A stretch of DNA of 29,015 nucleotides from Syntrophomonas_A sp050258735 (GTDB lineage: Bacteria > Bacillota > Syntrophomonadia > Syntrophomonadales > Syntrophomonadaceae): assembly GCA_050258735.1 (NCBI GenBank), contig JBLMZJ010000106.1, forward strand, positions 1-29,015, written 5' to 3'. Positions within the stretch are counted from its first letter, which is position 1, and each line of letters starts with the position of its first letter. Under the pieces are notes generated by a model, which was given only the letters and a program-made list of their open reading frames with translations, searched no databases and was not told where the DNA came from. A program made the translations under genes and the position numbers. Below, piece after piece: positions 1 through 7,781 of this stretch.

Positions 1-1
1 C

Positions 2-289
2 AACTCTCAGGACGGTAACGAGGTTCGTTGGGATCTCGTATTCGTTGAGAACCTTGCCTCCAAAGTGGACAGCAAGACATTTGAAGCATTCAAGCCATGT
101 ATCGTGGTAAGGGTCGCCAACAAGAAAAACGCATCCTTTGATATCTACGGGCAGTACAATACCAAATATGTTGGTACTGCATATCCTCCCGCCACACTCC
201 TCAACTATGAATTTGCCACTGTCAAAATCAGTTCTTCAGGAAATGTGACTTTCAAGAGCACCGGAAAAGACATGAAAACCCAGTATTGA
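2..289 (+). CDS. C-terminal part of an unrecognised protein (5' end outside the window)
   Basis: An open frame enters from the left edge without a start and ends at a TGA at 287-289, leaving about 95 visible residues. An internal GTG at 65 could be read as a start, but the frame is open upstream of it and no ribosome site precedes it, so I treat the gene as truncated by the window. The visible part is soluble-looking, rich in Lys, Ser, Thr and Asn, with alternating hydrophobic residues that suggest beta strands (for example around IVVRVANKK and FATVKISSSG). There is no transmembrane segment and no motif I recognise. A strong terminator follows 23 bp after the stop, so it is the last gene of its transcript. 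Confidence 0.6.
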   Translation, partial: NSQDGNEVRWDLVFVENLASKVDSKTFEAFKPCIVVRVANKKNASFDIYGQYNTKYVGTAYPPATLLNYEFATVKISSSGNVTFKSTGKDMKTQY

Positions 290-311
290 GCTTGCCGGCA
301 GCCGGGAACAC

Positions 312-360
312 ACGGGGACGGGTACTGTTAGTCAGAGACTATATCCCGCCCCCGTTTTTG
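312..360 (+). terminator. Rho-independent terminator after the partial first gene
   Basis: The arms ACGGGGACGGG (312-322) and CCCGCCCCCGT (345-355) pair over 11 positions with one A-C mismatch, followed by a run of five T. The loop contains its own small stem, TAGTC-AGA-GACTA. It ends the plus-strand gene stopping at 289. On the other strand the tail has no T run, so it is a weaker stop for the convergent cyclase gene ending at 366. Confidence 0.8.
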
Positions 361-365
361 CTGGC

Positions 366-1589
366 TTACCCTAGTCTTCTCAAATAGAAGGCGACGACGG
401 TGTCATCAGGGTCGGCTTCCTGATATGCGTTAAATAAAGTGCGGGCCCGGTCGCGGTCGCCTTCGTGAAAGGCTGTTACTGCGCGGCGGAACTCTTCTTT
501 GCGTTCTTGTTTATGGGTGCGCATTTCCGGCGGGTCAGCGTTATAGACCTCGATCAGCGGTATATGCATGATTTTGCCGCGGACATCCAGCGGCCCCAGG
601 TAACGTATCAGGTATTTTTCGCGTTCATCAATGAGTTCATAGGTATGGCTGCTGATAAGCAAAGGGCTCTTTACGGCCTTGGTCATTTCCTCCAGACGAG
701 CCGCTACGTTGACCGAATCGCCAATAACCGTGGCTTCCATCCGGTTCTTTTCCCCGACGGTCCCCAGGATGACCCGCCCGGAATGGATCCCGATGCCGAT
801 ATTGATGTTGGGGGAATCATTTCCTGAGCTATTATTAAAAACCGCTAAGGCCTCCAGCATGGCAATGCCGGCATCAACGGCATCTTCTGGTCTATCCGGA
901 AATACCGCCATAATGCCGTCGCCGATGAATTTATTGATGAAGCCGTTGTGCTGGCGGATGATCGGTCCCATCATTTCAAAGTATGCGTTCAAAAAGGAAA
1001 AGGTCTTTTGGGGAGACATGTTTTCCGACAGGGTGGTAAAGGATCTGATGTCAGCGAATAAAACGGTCATTTCTTTCTTTATGCAATCCCCGAAATTGAT
1101 ATGGGCCAGTTTGTTGACGCCCAGCTCCCGCAGGAGTTCCCGGGGGATAAATTTTTCCATGGCCAGGTAGCTCTCTTCCACTTCCCGGCTTTGACAATAG
1201 TGATCAATAGCCGAAGAGATGGTCAGGAACAAGTCCTCCCTTTCCCAGGGCTTGGAGATATAGCGGTACAGATGCGCTTCATTGATGGCGCGAACGACGC
1301 CGGACACATCGGCCTGCCCGGTGAGCATGATATTATGGGTGTGGGGGAGGGCCTGGCTGATCCTTTTCAGCACTTCGTCCCCCTTCAGGTTGGGCATGAT
1401 GTAATCACAGATGACCACCGGGATATCGTAATCCTTGTCCTTGTATTCCTGGCAGATTTCCAGGGCTTCTTCACCGCTCTGGGCCAATTCCAGGATACAG
1501 TCTCCCAATTTATTGGTCAGTTCCAGCTCCAGGCTCTGTAATACTGTTTCTTCATCGTCAACGCAGATGATTACCATTTTATTTGCCAT
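366..1589 (-). CDS. Response regulator with adenylate/guanylate cyclase output domain
   Basis: Predicted phosphorylation-controlled class III nucleotide cyclase, cytosolic, third gene of the kinase operon. Numbering from the upstream TTG at 1601 (411 residues): receiver domain about 9-130, with the acidic pair in CVDDEE, phospho-acceptor Asp66 (CDYIMP), Thr94 and Lys117 (SKPW). A linker leads to the cyclase domain at about 175-335. That domain has metal-binding Asp184 (FADIRSF) and Asp228 (FIGDGIMAVF), Lys224, and the transition-state pair Asn298/Arg302 (VNVAARLE), so it should be active. Thr291 stands where mammalian enzymes have the substrate-selecting Asp, the pattern of class IIIb cyclases, so ATP is the likelier substrate. 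The last 50 residues look helical and TPR-like. I prefer the ATG at 1589, which overlaps the stop of the preceding regulator and has GGAG upstream. TTG 1601 and ATG 1577 are alternatives. Confidence 0.9.
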   Translation of the reverse strand: MANKMVIICVDDEETVLQSLELELTNKLGDCILELAQSGEEALEICQEYKDKDYDIPVVICDYIMPNLKGDEVLKRISQALPHTHNIMLTGQADVSGVVRAINEAHLYRYISKPWEREDLFLTISSAIDHYCQSREVEESYLAMEKFIPRELLRELGVNKLAHINFGDCIKKEMTVLFADIRSFTTLSENMSPQKTFSFLNAYFEMMGPIIRQHNGFINKFIGDGIMAVFPDRPEDAVDAGIAMLEALAVFNNSSGNDSPNINIGIGIHSGRVILGTVGEKNRMEATVIGDSVNVAARLEEMTKAVKSPLLISSHTYELIDEREKYLIRYLGPLDVRGKIMHIPLIEVYNADPPEMRTHKQERKEEFRRAVTAFHEGDRDRARTLFNAYQEADPDDTVVAFYLRRLG

Positions 1590-1983
1590 TGATGCGCTCA
1601 ACTCCAGTCACTATGGCTTCTTTAAGCTCCTCTTCAGTCCAGGGCTTGTACAGGCAGCAATGCAGATCAGCCTGATCCATGGTTCTTTCTATGGCATCCG
1701 GGTCGGCCTGCCCGGTGAGCATCACCTTTACCACCTCGGGGTGTTGCTGGTGGACATTTATCAGGAATTCATCTCCCTTGGTGCCCGGCATCAGCCAGTC
1801 CGATACGATCAGCACGATCCGGATGCCGTTTTTCACCAGATCATCGATTATTTCCATGGCTTCGCCGGCACTTTCCGCAAATTCATAAATGAATTGATTG
1901 CCGAAATGCTTTTTCAATTGGAGTTCCAGACTGGTGAGGATGATCTGTTCGTCATCCACGCACAAAATGGCCAAATCAACCAT
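1579..1983 (-). CDS. Stand-alone response regulator receiver protein (CheY-like)
   Basis: A single receiver domain of 134 residues with no output domain. The CVDDE acidic pocket is near residue 10, the phospho-acceptor is Asp62 (VSDWLMP), the Thr of the MLTGQAD motif follows, and the conserved Lys lies in the YKPW motif. It closely resembles the receiver of the cyclase regulator downstream (both have SLELxL, MLTGQAD and KPW), so one probably arose from the other by duplication. It sits between the histidine kinase (67 bp gap) and the receiver-cyclase (short overlap), all on the minus strand. It may act as a phosphate sink or intermediate between them; that role is inference. The ATG at 1983 is preceded by AAAGGCGG. 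Confidence 0.9.
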   Translation of the reverse strand: MVDLAILCVDDEQIILTSLELQLKKHFGNQFIYEFAESAGEAMEIIDDLVKNGIRIVLIVSDWLMPGTKGDEFLINVHQQHPEVVKVMLTGQADPDAIERTMDQADLHCCLYKPWTEEELKEAIVTGVERINGK

Positions 1984-2050
1984 GGCTTACCGCCTTTCCC
2001 TATAATTCAGGCCAATGACTCCTGTCATCGTCCTGGCATATTGCCTATCT

Positions 2051-4150
2051 TCAAGCAACCGGAAGGTATATCCTAAAAGTGCTGCCCTGACCGACCTCAC
2101 TGTCCACCTCGATACGGCCTTCGTGTTTTTCGATGATTTTCTTAACGATGTCAAGTCCCAGCCCGCTGCCTTCCCCGGCACGTTTGGTGGTGAAAAAGGG
2201 ATTGAAGATCTTCTCGCGGATTTCCGCCGTCATACCGTGGCCGCTATCACTGACATAGACCATGAGTTCTCCGCGGTCATGCAATTCCTTGACCCCCACC
2301 GTCAGGGTACCTTTGTAATCCATGGCGTGCAGTGCATTATTGACCAGATTGGTCCAGACCTGATTCAACTCGTCCGGGAAGCAAGGAATAGGCGCTACTT
2401 CGTCATATTCCCGCAGTACCTCCGTGCCTTGCTTGATCTGGTGATAGTAGAGAGTCAGTACCGTCTCCAGACCTTCCCGGATATCAAAAGGAATCTTTTC
2501 GCCGCTGTTATCGTAACGCGCAAAGTTTTTGAGAGCAAACACTATCTTCCTGACTTTCATGGTGGCAGTCTGAATGTTTTTTACACCCCGGATCAAGCTG
2601 GAGATATTGTTCAAAGCCTGGAAGATCAGCTCATTTTGTGGGTGAACGAGCAGGGGCAGCATGGTTGCCGTGTATTCATAGATGCCCAAATTTACTAAGG
2701 AATCTGCATAATTAGCGGCATGGGAGATATCAGCCGCTTCCAGTTGTTCCGTCAAAGTCTTGCGCAGAGCTCTTTTTTCGCGCATGGACAGGACGGCATC
2801 TGCTTTAAGGGCGATATCGAGCATATGCATAAATTCCTGCTGCTCTGCTGCTGTCAGCAGGGAGAATACCTCCGGGATCTGCTCCAGGGCCTGCGGCACC
2901 GCCTCGGCGATACTGCCTACTGAAGAGTTTATCGCCCCCAGAGGGGTATTGATCTCATGGGCGATGCCGGCCACCAGTTGGCCCAATACCGCCATCTTCT
3001 CTGACTCAGCCAACTCCCGTTGGGCTATTTCAGCTTCGGTGTGGGCCTGTTTGAGTTCGGCTTCCGCCCGGATACGTTCCTTGATTTCGCTTTGCAGAGC
3101 CAGTGTCGGTCGCAGGTCGCGGGCGACCATAGCGAAACAGATGACATCACCGAATTCATCTTTTATGGCGGAAATGGAGACTGCGGTCGGGATGGCCAGC
3201 GCTGTCCTGGTTTTCAATTGGATTTCCTCATGGATGGTATGTGAAGGATCATTTTTTGAAATGATCAGATGATTTCTTACCGTGTCTGGATCATCCGTGA
3301 TTTTTTCGATGGTCGAGAGAAGCAGATCTTCATAAGAAAAGAGGAGCAGTTCGCTGACTCGAGGGTTGACCTCAATGATACGGCCTTGCAGATCGAACAT
3401 AATCAATAGATCATCTATACTGCGGATGATCTCATTGGTGGCGACTACCGGCGTCACCACCATGAAACTGTATTTGGTGATGCAGACCCATAAACCGTAG
3501 GCCCAGATCAGCCAGAGTACGACCGGCATTTTGGGGATGGAGGTATAGCCTAAAACCGGCAGGAGGGATTCATTAAAAAAGGCCAGTGAGGTACCGATAA
3601 TGGTGCAGATAATTACGATACGGGCCTGCTTCTTTTCACGCGCCAGGGTGGAGCGGGCGGACCAGCGCCACACCAGGACGATACTGGAACCAATACAGAT
3701 GATATAGTAACAGGTGAAAGCCCAGTAGCCCAAGGATTGGCCTACATTTAAGGGGCTCCAGCCGAAGCTTTCATGGGTCAGGGTATTGGCGGTAAGCCCT
3801 TTATTCATGGCAATGACAGTGAAAATCAACGCAGGGAGGTAGATCCAGAAACGATGTTTTTTAAGCTGTGAGGAGAACCCGGCCTCAGTTAGTACCAGAC
3901 TGAAGTTGAGGAGCAGGGCAGGCCCCAGGCACCAGCCGGGGGAGGACATCCGAAACCACCACCAGGCTGTGGTCTGGCTGGAAGCCGAGAACATGAAAGC
4001 GATGCAGATGGCCCAAAGCGCACAGGCCAGGCAAAGGTCTACAAATATGGTATTGAGGCGCGTACGGGGTTTCATTCTCAGCCCGTAGACAGCCAGATAA
4101 ATATATGCGCCAGCAGCGAGAAAGGTGATCAGAGAAACAAGCTGCATCAT
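2051..4150 (-). CDS. Membrane sensor histidine kinase, 7TM sensor plus PAS
   Basis: Sensor kinase of 699 residues, presumably signalling to the two receiver proteins encoded downstream. Residues 1-225 carry about seven hydrophobic segments typical of the N-terminal 7TM region of histidine kinases. A PAS-like domain follows (about 240-350), then a short coiled coil (355-385). The H box has phospho-accepting His398 (AGIAHEINTPLG). The ATPase domain has an N box at 601-610 (NLVNNALHAM), G1 DSGHGM (635-640), an F box (NPFFTTK) and G2 GSGLGL (661-666). About 110 residues are inserted between the H box and the second dimerisation helix, more than in ordinary HisKA kinases. The start has AAGGAGG four bases before ATG 4150 and seven before a second ATG at 4147, so either may be used. 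It is the first gene of the operon. Confidence 0.93.
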   Translation of the reverse strand: MMQLVSLITFLAAGAYIYLAVYGLRMKPRTRLNTIFVDLCLACALWAICIAFMFSASSQTTAWWWFRMSSPGWCLGPALLLNFSLVLTEAGFSSQLKKHRFWIYLPALIFTVIAMNKGLTANTLTHESFGWSPLNVGQSLGYWAFTCYYIICIGSSIVLVWRWSARSTLAREKKQARIVIICTIIGTSLAFFNESLLPVLGYTSIPKMPVVLWLIWAYGLWVCITKYSFMVVTPVVATNEIIRSIDDLLIMFDLQGRIIEVNPRVSELLLFSYEDLLLSTIEKITDDPDTVRNHLIISKNDPSHTIHEEIQLKTRTALAIPTAVSISAIKDEFGDVICFAMVARDLRPTLALQSEIKERIRAEAELKQAHTEAEIAQRELAESEKMAVLGQLVAGIAHEINTPLGAINSSVGSIAEAVPQALEQIPEVFSLLTAAEQQEFMHMLDIALKADAVLSMREKRALRKTLTEQLEAADISHAANYADSLVNLGIYEYTATMLPLLVHPQNELIFQALNNISSLIRGVKNIQTATMKVRKIVFALKNFARYDNSGEKIPFDIREGLETVLTLYYHQIKQGTEVLREYDEVAPIPCFPDELNQVWTNLVNNALHAMDYKGTLTVGVKELHDRGELMVYVSDSGHGMTAEIREKIFNPFFTTKRAGEGSGLGLDIVKKIIEKHEGRIEVDSEVGQGSTFRIYLPVA

Positions 4151-4189
4151 TATGCCTCCTTGTCCCGGTTAAGTGAAAAAAGTAACCGC

Positions 4190-4210
4190 CATTTTCCAAT
4201 TTGGAAAATG
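4190..4210. promoter_or_regulatory. Palindrome upstream of the histidine kinase (candidate operator)
   Basis: Perfect 10-base arms CATTTTCCAA and TTGGAAAATG are separated by one T. The site begins 40 bp upstream of the histidine kinase start, between that gene and the divergent acyl-CoA synthetase. No T run follows on the kinase strand, so a protein-binding site is more likely than a terminator. The binding factor is unknown. Confidence 0.5.
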
Positions 4211-4221
4211 CGAGTACATTC

Positions 4222-4235
4222 ACGATAAGTATCGT
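4222..4235. promoter_or_regulatory. Second short palindrome upstream of the histidine kinase
   Basis: ACGATA-AG-TATCGT, perfect 6-base arms, lies 11 bp beyond the larger palindrome, about one helical turn away. The sequences of the two palindromes differ, so they would bind different proteins if both are real. Confidence 0.35.
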
Positions 4236-4489
4236 CTATTATGTCAGATGATGCCAATAGATGTTTGTTTAAGTAAACTTCGCCCAAAAAGTACTATATC
4301 CTGCCTGATTGAGAATAAATCTGATTATCCGCCTGGCCAAAGGGCCTAAATTGTTTAGAAAATCCAGACCGGGTCGGCCGATTGGCCTGGAGAGTAATGG
4401 GTTATTTTTCATATTGATAATGTGCTATAAATATAAATAGTAGACAGAAGATTTAGAAAACTAAATATCATTTTTGGGGGTGCTCGTAT

Positions 4490-6439
4490 ATGGAAAAGGT
4501 TAGTGAAAACTTCACCGAAAACCTGTATTTTTCCACATTGCCCGATATGTTCAACCGTTCGGCTTACCGATTCGGAGACCGGAGGTGCCAATGGTACCAG
4601 CCTGACCCCTTCAAACCGACCGAGACCGCTTTTCTTACTTATTCCGATACCTATCTGAAAGTCAAAGACCTGAGTTGCGGCCTGATGTCCATGGGAATAA
4701 CCCCCGGCGACCGGGTTGCCATAATGTCATACAACTGCCCGCAGTGGCTGTGGGCCGACTTCGCTATTCTGGGCAGCGGCGCGGTCACCGTCACCATCTA
4801 TCCCTCCTTCTCGGTCAATGAGATCAAGTATATCGTCAACAACTCCGGCTCCCGGGTAGCCTTCGTGCGGGATGAGGATGGGGCCCAAAAGATGCTGGGG
4901 ATACTGGGCGATATGCCTACCCTGGAAAAGGTCATTATAATGTCGGAGCGGGCTTCCGTGCCGGATCATGATAAATTTGTCCCGCTGCAGCAGGTCATCG
5001 ATCAGGGACGCAGGTACGAAATGACTCATCCCTATGCTTATCAGAAGGCCTGTGATGTCATAAGACCCTGGGATCTGGCTACCATCGTTTATACTTCCGG
5101 CACGACCGGCAACCCCAAGGGGGCCATGCATACCCATCATACCTTCATGAGCGCCAATGCTGCCGATATATTGCGGTTCGCCGAGGGCGGCGTACATCCC
5201 GGTCATGAGATACAGCTGTCATTCCTGCCCCTGTCGCATACTTACGAACGGCAGTGCTGTCAGATGTACTCGATATTCACCGGGTCGACCATCGCCTATG
5301 CTGAACAGCCGGCAACAGTAATACGGGATATCCAGATATTCAATCCCACCTGGTTCTGCGCGGTCCCGCGTATATTTGAAAGACTTTATGTAGCCATGCG
5401 CGATGCGGCTTCTGCCACTCCGGAAGGTAAGGCTGGCTTTGAGAAGGCGATGGAAATAGGTCTTAGAGTCGTGGATCATCAGACCGATGAGGACGGCTTC
5501 GTAGACTTCGGCTACGGGCGCACCCTATTTGATGGTCTGCCGGACGATCTGCGGGCAGAGTACGAGTGGGCGGATACCAACGTTTTCAGCAAGGTGAGAG
5601 CCCTCCTGGGCAAGAACTATCGTTATTCATGTTCGGCTTCCGCCAGTTTCCCCGCCCGCCTGTGCAAGCTATTCATGGCCATGGGGGTAAAGATCATCGA
5701 GGGTTACGGCCTGACCGAGACCATGAATGCCATCAACTTTAGCGTGACCTCGGCTATCCTGCCCGGCAGTATGGGACCGGAGACCGCCTTCAACGAAGTC
5801 AAACTGGCCGAGGACGGCGAGATCCTGGTCCGGGGAGGCAACGTATTCCTGGGTTATTACAACAATCCAGAAGCGACGGCGGAAGCTTTTGACGCCGATG
5901 GCTTCTTCCATACCGGCGATATCGGCAAGACGGTATTCAATAAAAAACTGGGCAAGGACTACTATATCATCATTGACCGCAAGAAGGCCATCATGGTGCT
6001 GGATACCGGCAAGAACGTTCCCCGGGCCAAGGTGGAGTCCAGGTTCACCGCTGCCAATTATGTGGAACAGGTTTGCGCAGTGGCCGATGATCAGAAGTTC
6101 GTGGGTGCAGTCATAGTGCCCAAGTTCGATCGTATCCTGCAAGCCCTGGCTGCCGAGGGGATCACCTTCGACGAGAAGGAGATAGTTAAGATCGATGGTC
6201 TGACGGTCAAGGTAGGTACTGATTTCAGCGAGCACCCCAGGGTCAGAGCCTTGGTCGAGTTCGATGTGGCGGAAGCTAATAAGGGGCTGGAAGACTACGA
6301 GGCGGTCAAGGACTATCATGTTTCCAACCGGGTATTCATGCCCGACCTCGACGAGATGACACCGACCCTGAAGATAAAATTCCGCAATGTTCTGAAGAAC
6401 TTTGCTGCCGACATCGAGAAGCTGTACAAGAAACATTAG
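4490..6439 (+). CDS. Long-chain fatty acid-CoA ligase (AMP-forming)
   Basis: ANL-superfamily ligase of 649 residues that activates fatty acids through an acyl-AMP to acyl-CoA, the entry step of beta-oxidation. The P-loop motif YTSGTTGNPKG is at 201-211. EGYGLTET follows in the middle, then GGNVFLGYYNNPEAT, the HTGDIG motif with its ATP-ribose Asp, and IDRKKAIMVL at the hinge. The catalytic C-terminal Lys is in TPTLKIKFRN. Length and motif order fit the long FadD15/Faa type. GGGGGTG lies just before the ATG. A terminator follows about 115 bp after the stop, so the gene is probably transcribed alone. In a syntrophic anaerobe it would feed fatty-acid oxidation; that setting is inferred. Substrate chain length cannot be read from the sequence. 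Confidence 0.93.
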   Translation: MEKVSENFTENLYFSTLPDMFNRSAYRFGDRRCQWYQPDPFKPTETAFLTYSDTYLKVKDLSCGLMSMGITPGDRVAIMSYNCPQWLWADFAILGSGAVTVTIYPSFSVNEIKYIVNNSGSRVAFVRDEDGAQKMLGILGDMPTLEKVIIMSERASVPDHDKFVPLQQVIDQGRRYEMTHPYAYQKACDVIRPWDLATIVYTSGTTGNPKGAMHTHHTFMSANAADILRFAEGGVHPGHEIQLSFLPLSHTYERQCCQMYSIFTGSTIAYAEQPATVIRDIQIFNPTWFCAVPRIFERLYVAMRDAASATPEGKAGFEKAMEIGLRVVDHQTDEDGFVDFGYGRTLFDGLPDDLRAEYEWADTNVFSKVRALLGKNYRYSCSASASFPARLCKLFMAMGVKIIEGYGLTETMNAINFSVTSAILPGSMGPETAFNEVKLAEDGEILVRGGNVFLGYYNNPEATAEAFDADGFFHTGDIGKTVFNKKLGKDYYIIIDRKKAIMVLDTGKNVPRAKVESRFTAANYVEQVCAVADDQKFVGAVIVPKFDRILQALAAEGITFDEKEIVKIDGLTVKVGTDFSEHPRVRALVEFDVAEANKGLEDYEAVKDYHVSNRVFMPDLDEMTPTLKIKFRNVLKNFAADIEKLYKKH

Positions 6440-6553
6440 ACTACGGGCGGATATGGCCGCTCCTTGCCATCCATGGCACCGCGGCACTAGTCCATCCCTA
6501 GACGTCGGAATCCGCCCCTACATACACGATAACAGAACCATCCTTATCGTTTG

Positions 6554-6590
6554 ACCTCATCGCTATGATCGCGGTGGGGTTTTCTCTTAT
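6554..6590 (+). terminator. Rho-independent terminator downstream of the acyl-CoA ligase
   Basis: The arms ACCTCATCGC (6554-6563) and GCGGTGGGGT (6571-6580) pair over ten positions including two G-U pairs, with a seven-base loop and then TTTTCTCTT. It lies about 115 bp after the ligase stop and 95 bp before the next start. Confidence 0.65.
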
Positions 6591-6684
6591 TGGGTGTTGC
6601 CGTCCTGGCTGTATGGCAGGGATTGTCATATCATGTCAAGAATTATAAAATGACGACATGAATCAGTAGCAAATGGGGGGTTAG

Positions 6685-7779
6685 ATGATGAAAGATAGGA
6701 CGCAGCACACGAGGTGGAAAAGGGTACTGGTGATCATTCTGGCTATTCTGCTCATCCTGGTCGCAGCAGTAGGGGTAGTATTCCGCCATGAGATCCAGAC
6801 GATCTGCAGCATTCAGAAGGTGGATGACTCCGGGTTTTACACCATGGATTATGCCGGCGACTACGGCCTCGATGAGTTTCTCAAAGCAGGTGCCAAAGAT
6901 GATACCGGGCTGATAAGCTTCGTGACCCGGCGTCTCATGAAGGGGCTGCCGATCCCGCTCGAAATAGAGAACCCATCCCTTAGCTGCAGCACCTTCAATG
7001 CGGTGACGCCCCAGGGTAATTGCATCTTCGGGCGGAACTTCGATCTGGGTGATAAGACGGAAATGCTGGTATTTACTCACCCGGACAATGGTTATGCCAG
7101 CATGTCCATGATCAATCTGGCGTTTTTAGGCTACCGGGATGGCCTGATGCCGGACAGTTTTTGTAATAGCTTTTTAGCTCTGGCAGGACCTTTTGTGCCA
7201 TTGGATGGGATAAATGAGAAAGGGTTGACGGTGGCGGTGCTCATGCTCCCGGATAAACCAACTTGCCAGGATACCGATAAGATCGATATAACTACTACCA
7301 CTGCTATCCGAATGCTGCTGGACAAGGCGGCTACTGTAAATGAAGCGGTCGATCTGCTGAAAAAGTACGATATGCATGATTCCGCCGGGGGTTGTTACCA
7401 TTACCAAATTGCTGATGCCGGGGGCAGCAGCGCCATTGTCGAATACGTGGATAATGAGATGCACGTACTGAGACCAGAGGGTAAATTCCAGGCCTGCAGC
7501 AACTATTTTCAGACCCCGGGGCCAAAGTACAATATGGGGGCGGGACAGGACCGCTACCAGATATTGATGAAGGGATTGCGGGCAAAGAATGGGATATTGA
7601 CCGTTCAGCAGGGTATGGATCTTCTGCAGGCCGCACAGATGCATGACTGGAAAGACCCGAAAACGGGAGCCGTTTATAAAACCCAGTGGAGTGCGGTCTA
7701 CAATAATACTCTAAGGTGCGTGGACCTGGCGGTGGGTCGGAAGTATGATAAGATCTACCATTATTCGCTTGCGGACTAG
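6685..7779 (+). CDS. Membrane-anchored linear amide C-N hydrolase (Ntn family, choloylglycine hydrolase-like)
   Basis: A 364-residue Ntn-type hydrolase of the choloylglycine hydrolase / acyl-CoA:6-aminopenicillanate acyltransferase group, which cleaves linear amides such as bile salts, penicillin V, N-acyl amino acids or N-acyl homoserine lactones. The first 12 residues are basic, residues 13-33 form one membrane helix, and about 65 residues follow before the likely nucleophile Cys101 (SLSCSTFNAV). FGRNFDL then provides the family Arg/Asn/Asp region. GLTVAVLML and the C-terminal NNTLRC segment also fit. Members of this group expose the Cys as a new N-terminus by autoproteolysis, so cutting before Cys101 would free the enzyme outside the cell. 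GGGGGG precedes the double ATG. The gene is convergent with a GGDEF gene, with 2 bp between the stops. Substrate unknown. Confidence 0.8.
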   Translation: MMKDRTQHTRWKRVLVIILAILLILVAAVGVVFRHEIQTICSIQKVDDSGFYTMDYAGDYGLDEFLKAGAKDDTGLISFVTRRLMKGLPIPLEIENPSLSCSTFNAVTPQGNCIFGRNFDLGDKTEMLVFTHPDNGYASMSMINLAFLGYRDGLMPDSFCNSFLALAGPFVPLDGINEKGLTVAVLMLPDKPTCQDTDKIDITTTTAIRMLLDKAATVNEAVDLLKKYDMHDSAGGCYHYQIADAGGSSAIVEYVDNEMHVLRPEGKFQACSNYFQTPGPKYNMGAGQDRYQILMKGLRAKNGILTVQQGMDLLQAAQMHDWKDPKTGAVYKTQWSAVYNNTLRCVDLAVGRKYDKIYHYSLAD

Positions 7780-7781
7780 TT

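Larger units (their letters stand above)
4151..4489. other. Divergent intergenic region, kinase operon / acyl-CoA synthetase
   Basis: This 339-bp stretch holds no open frame I believe in. The kinase side has the two palindromes described separately. The middle (about 4336-4390) is GC-rich with short self-complementary pieces such as GGCCAAAGGGCC. The synthetase side is AT-rich with TTGATA (4414) and TATAAA (4432), but the spacing does not make a convincing sigma-A promoter. GGGGGTG precedes the ATG at 4490. Confidence 0.5.

Noticed and set aside
5669..6487. 272-codon open frame on the minus strand opposite the acyl-CoA ligase, and similar long antisense frames (for example 2015-2698 opposite the kinase)
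   Set aside because: They lie fully inside genes with clear domain motifs on the other strand, have no ribosome site, and their products have no recognisable motifs.
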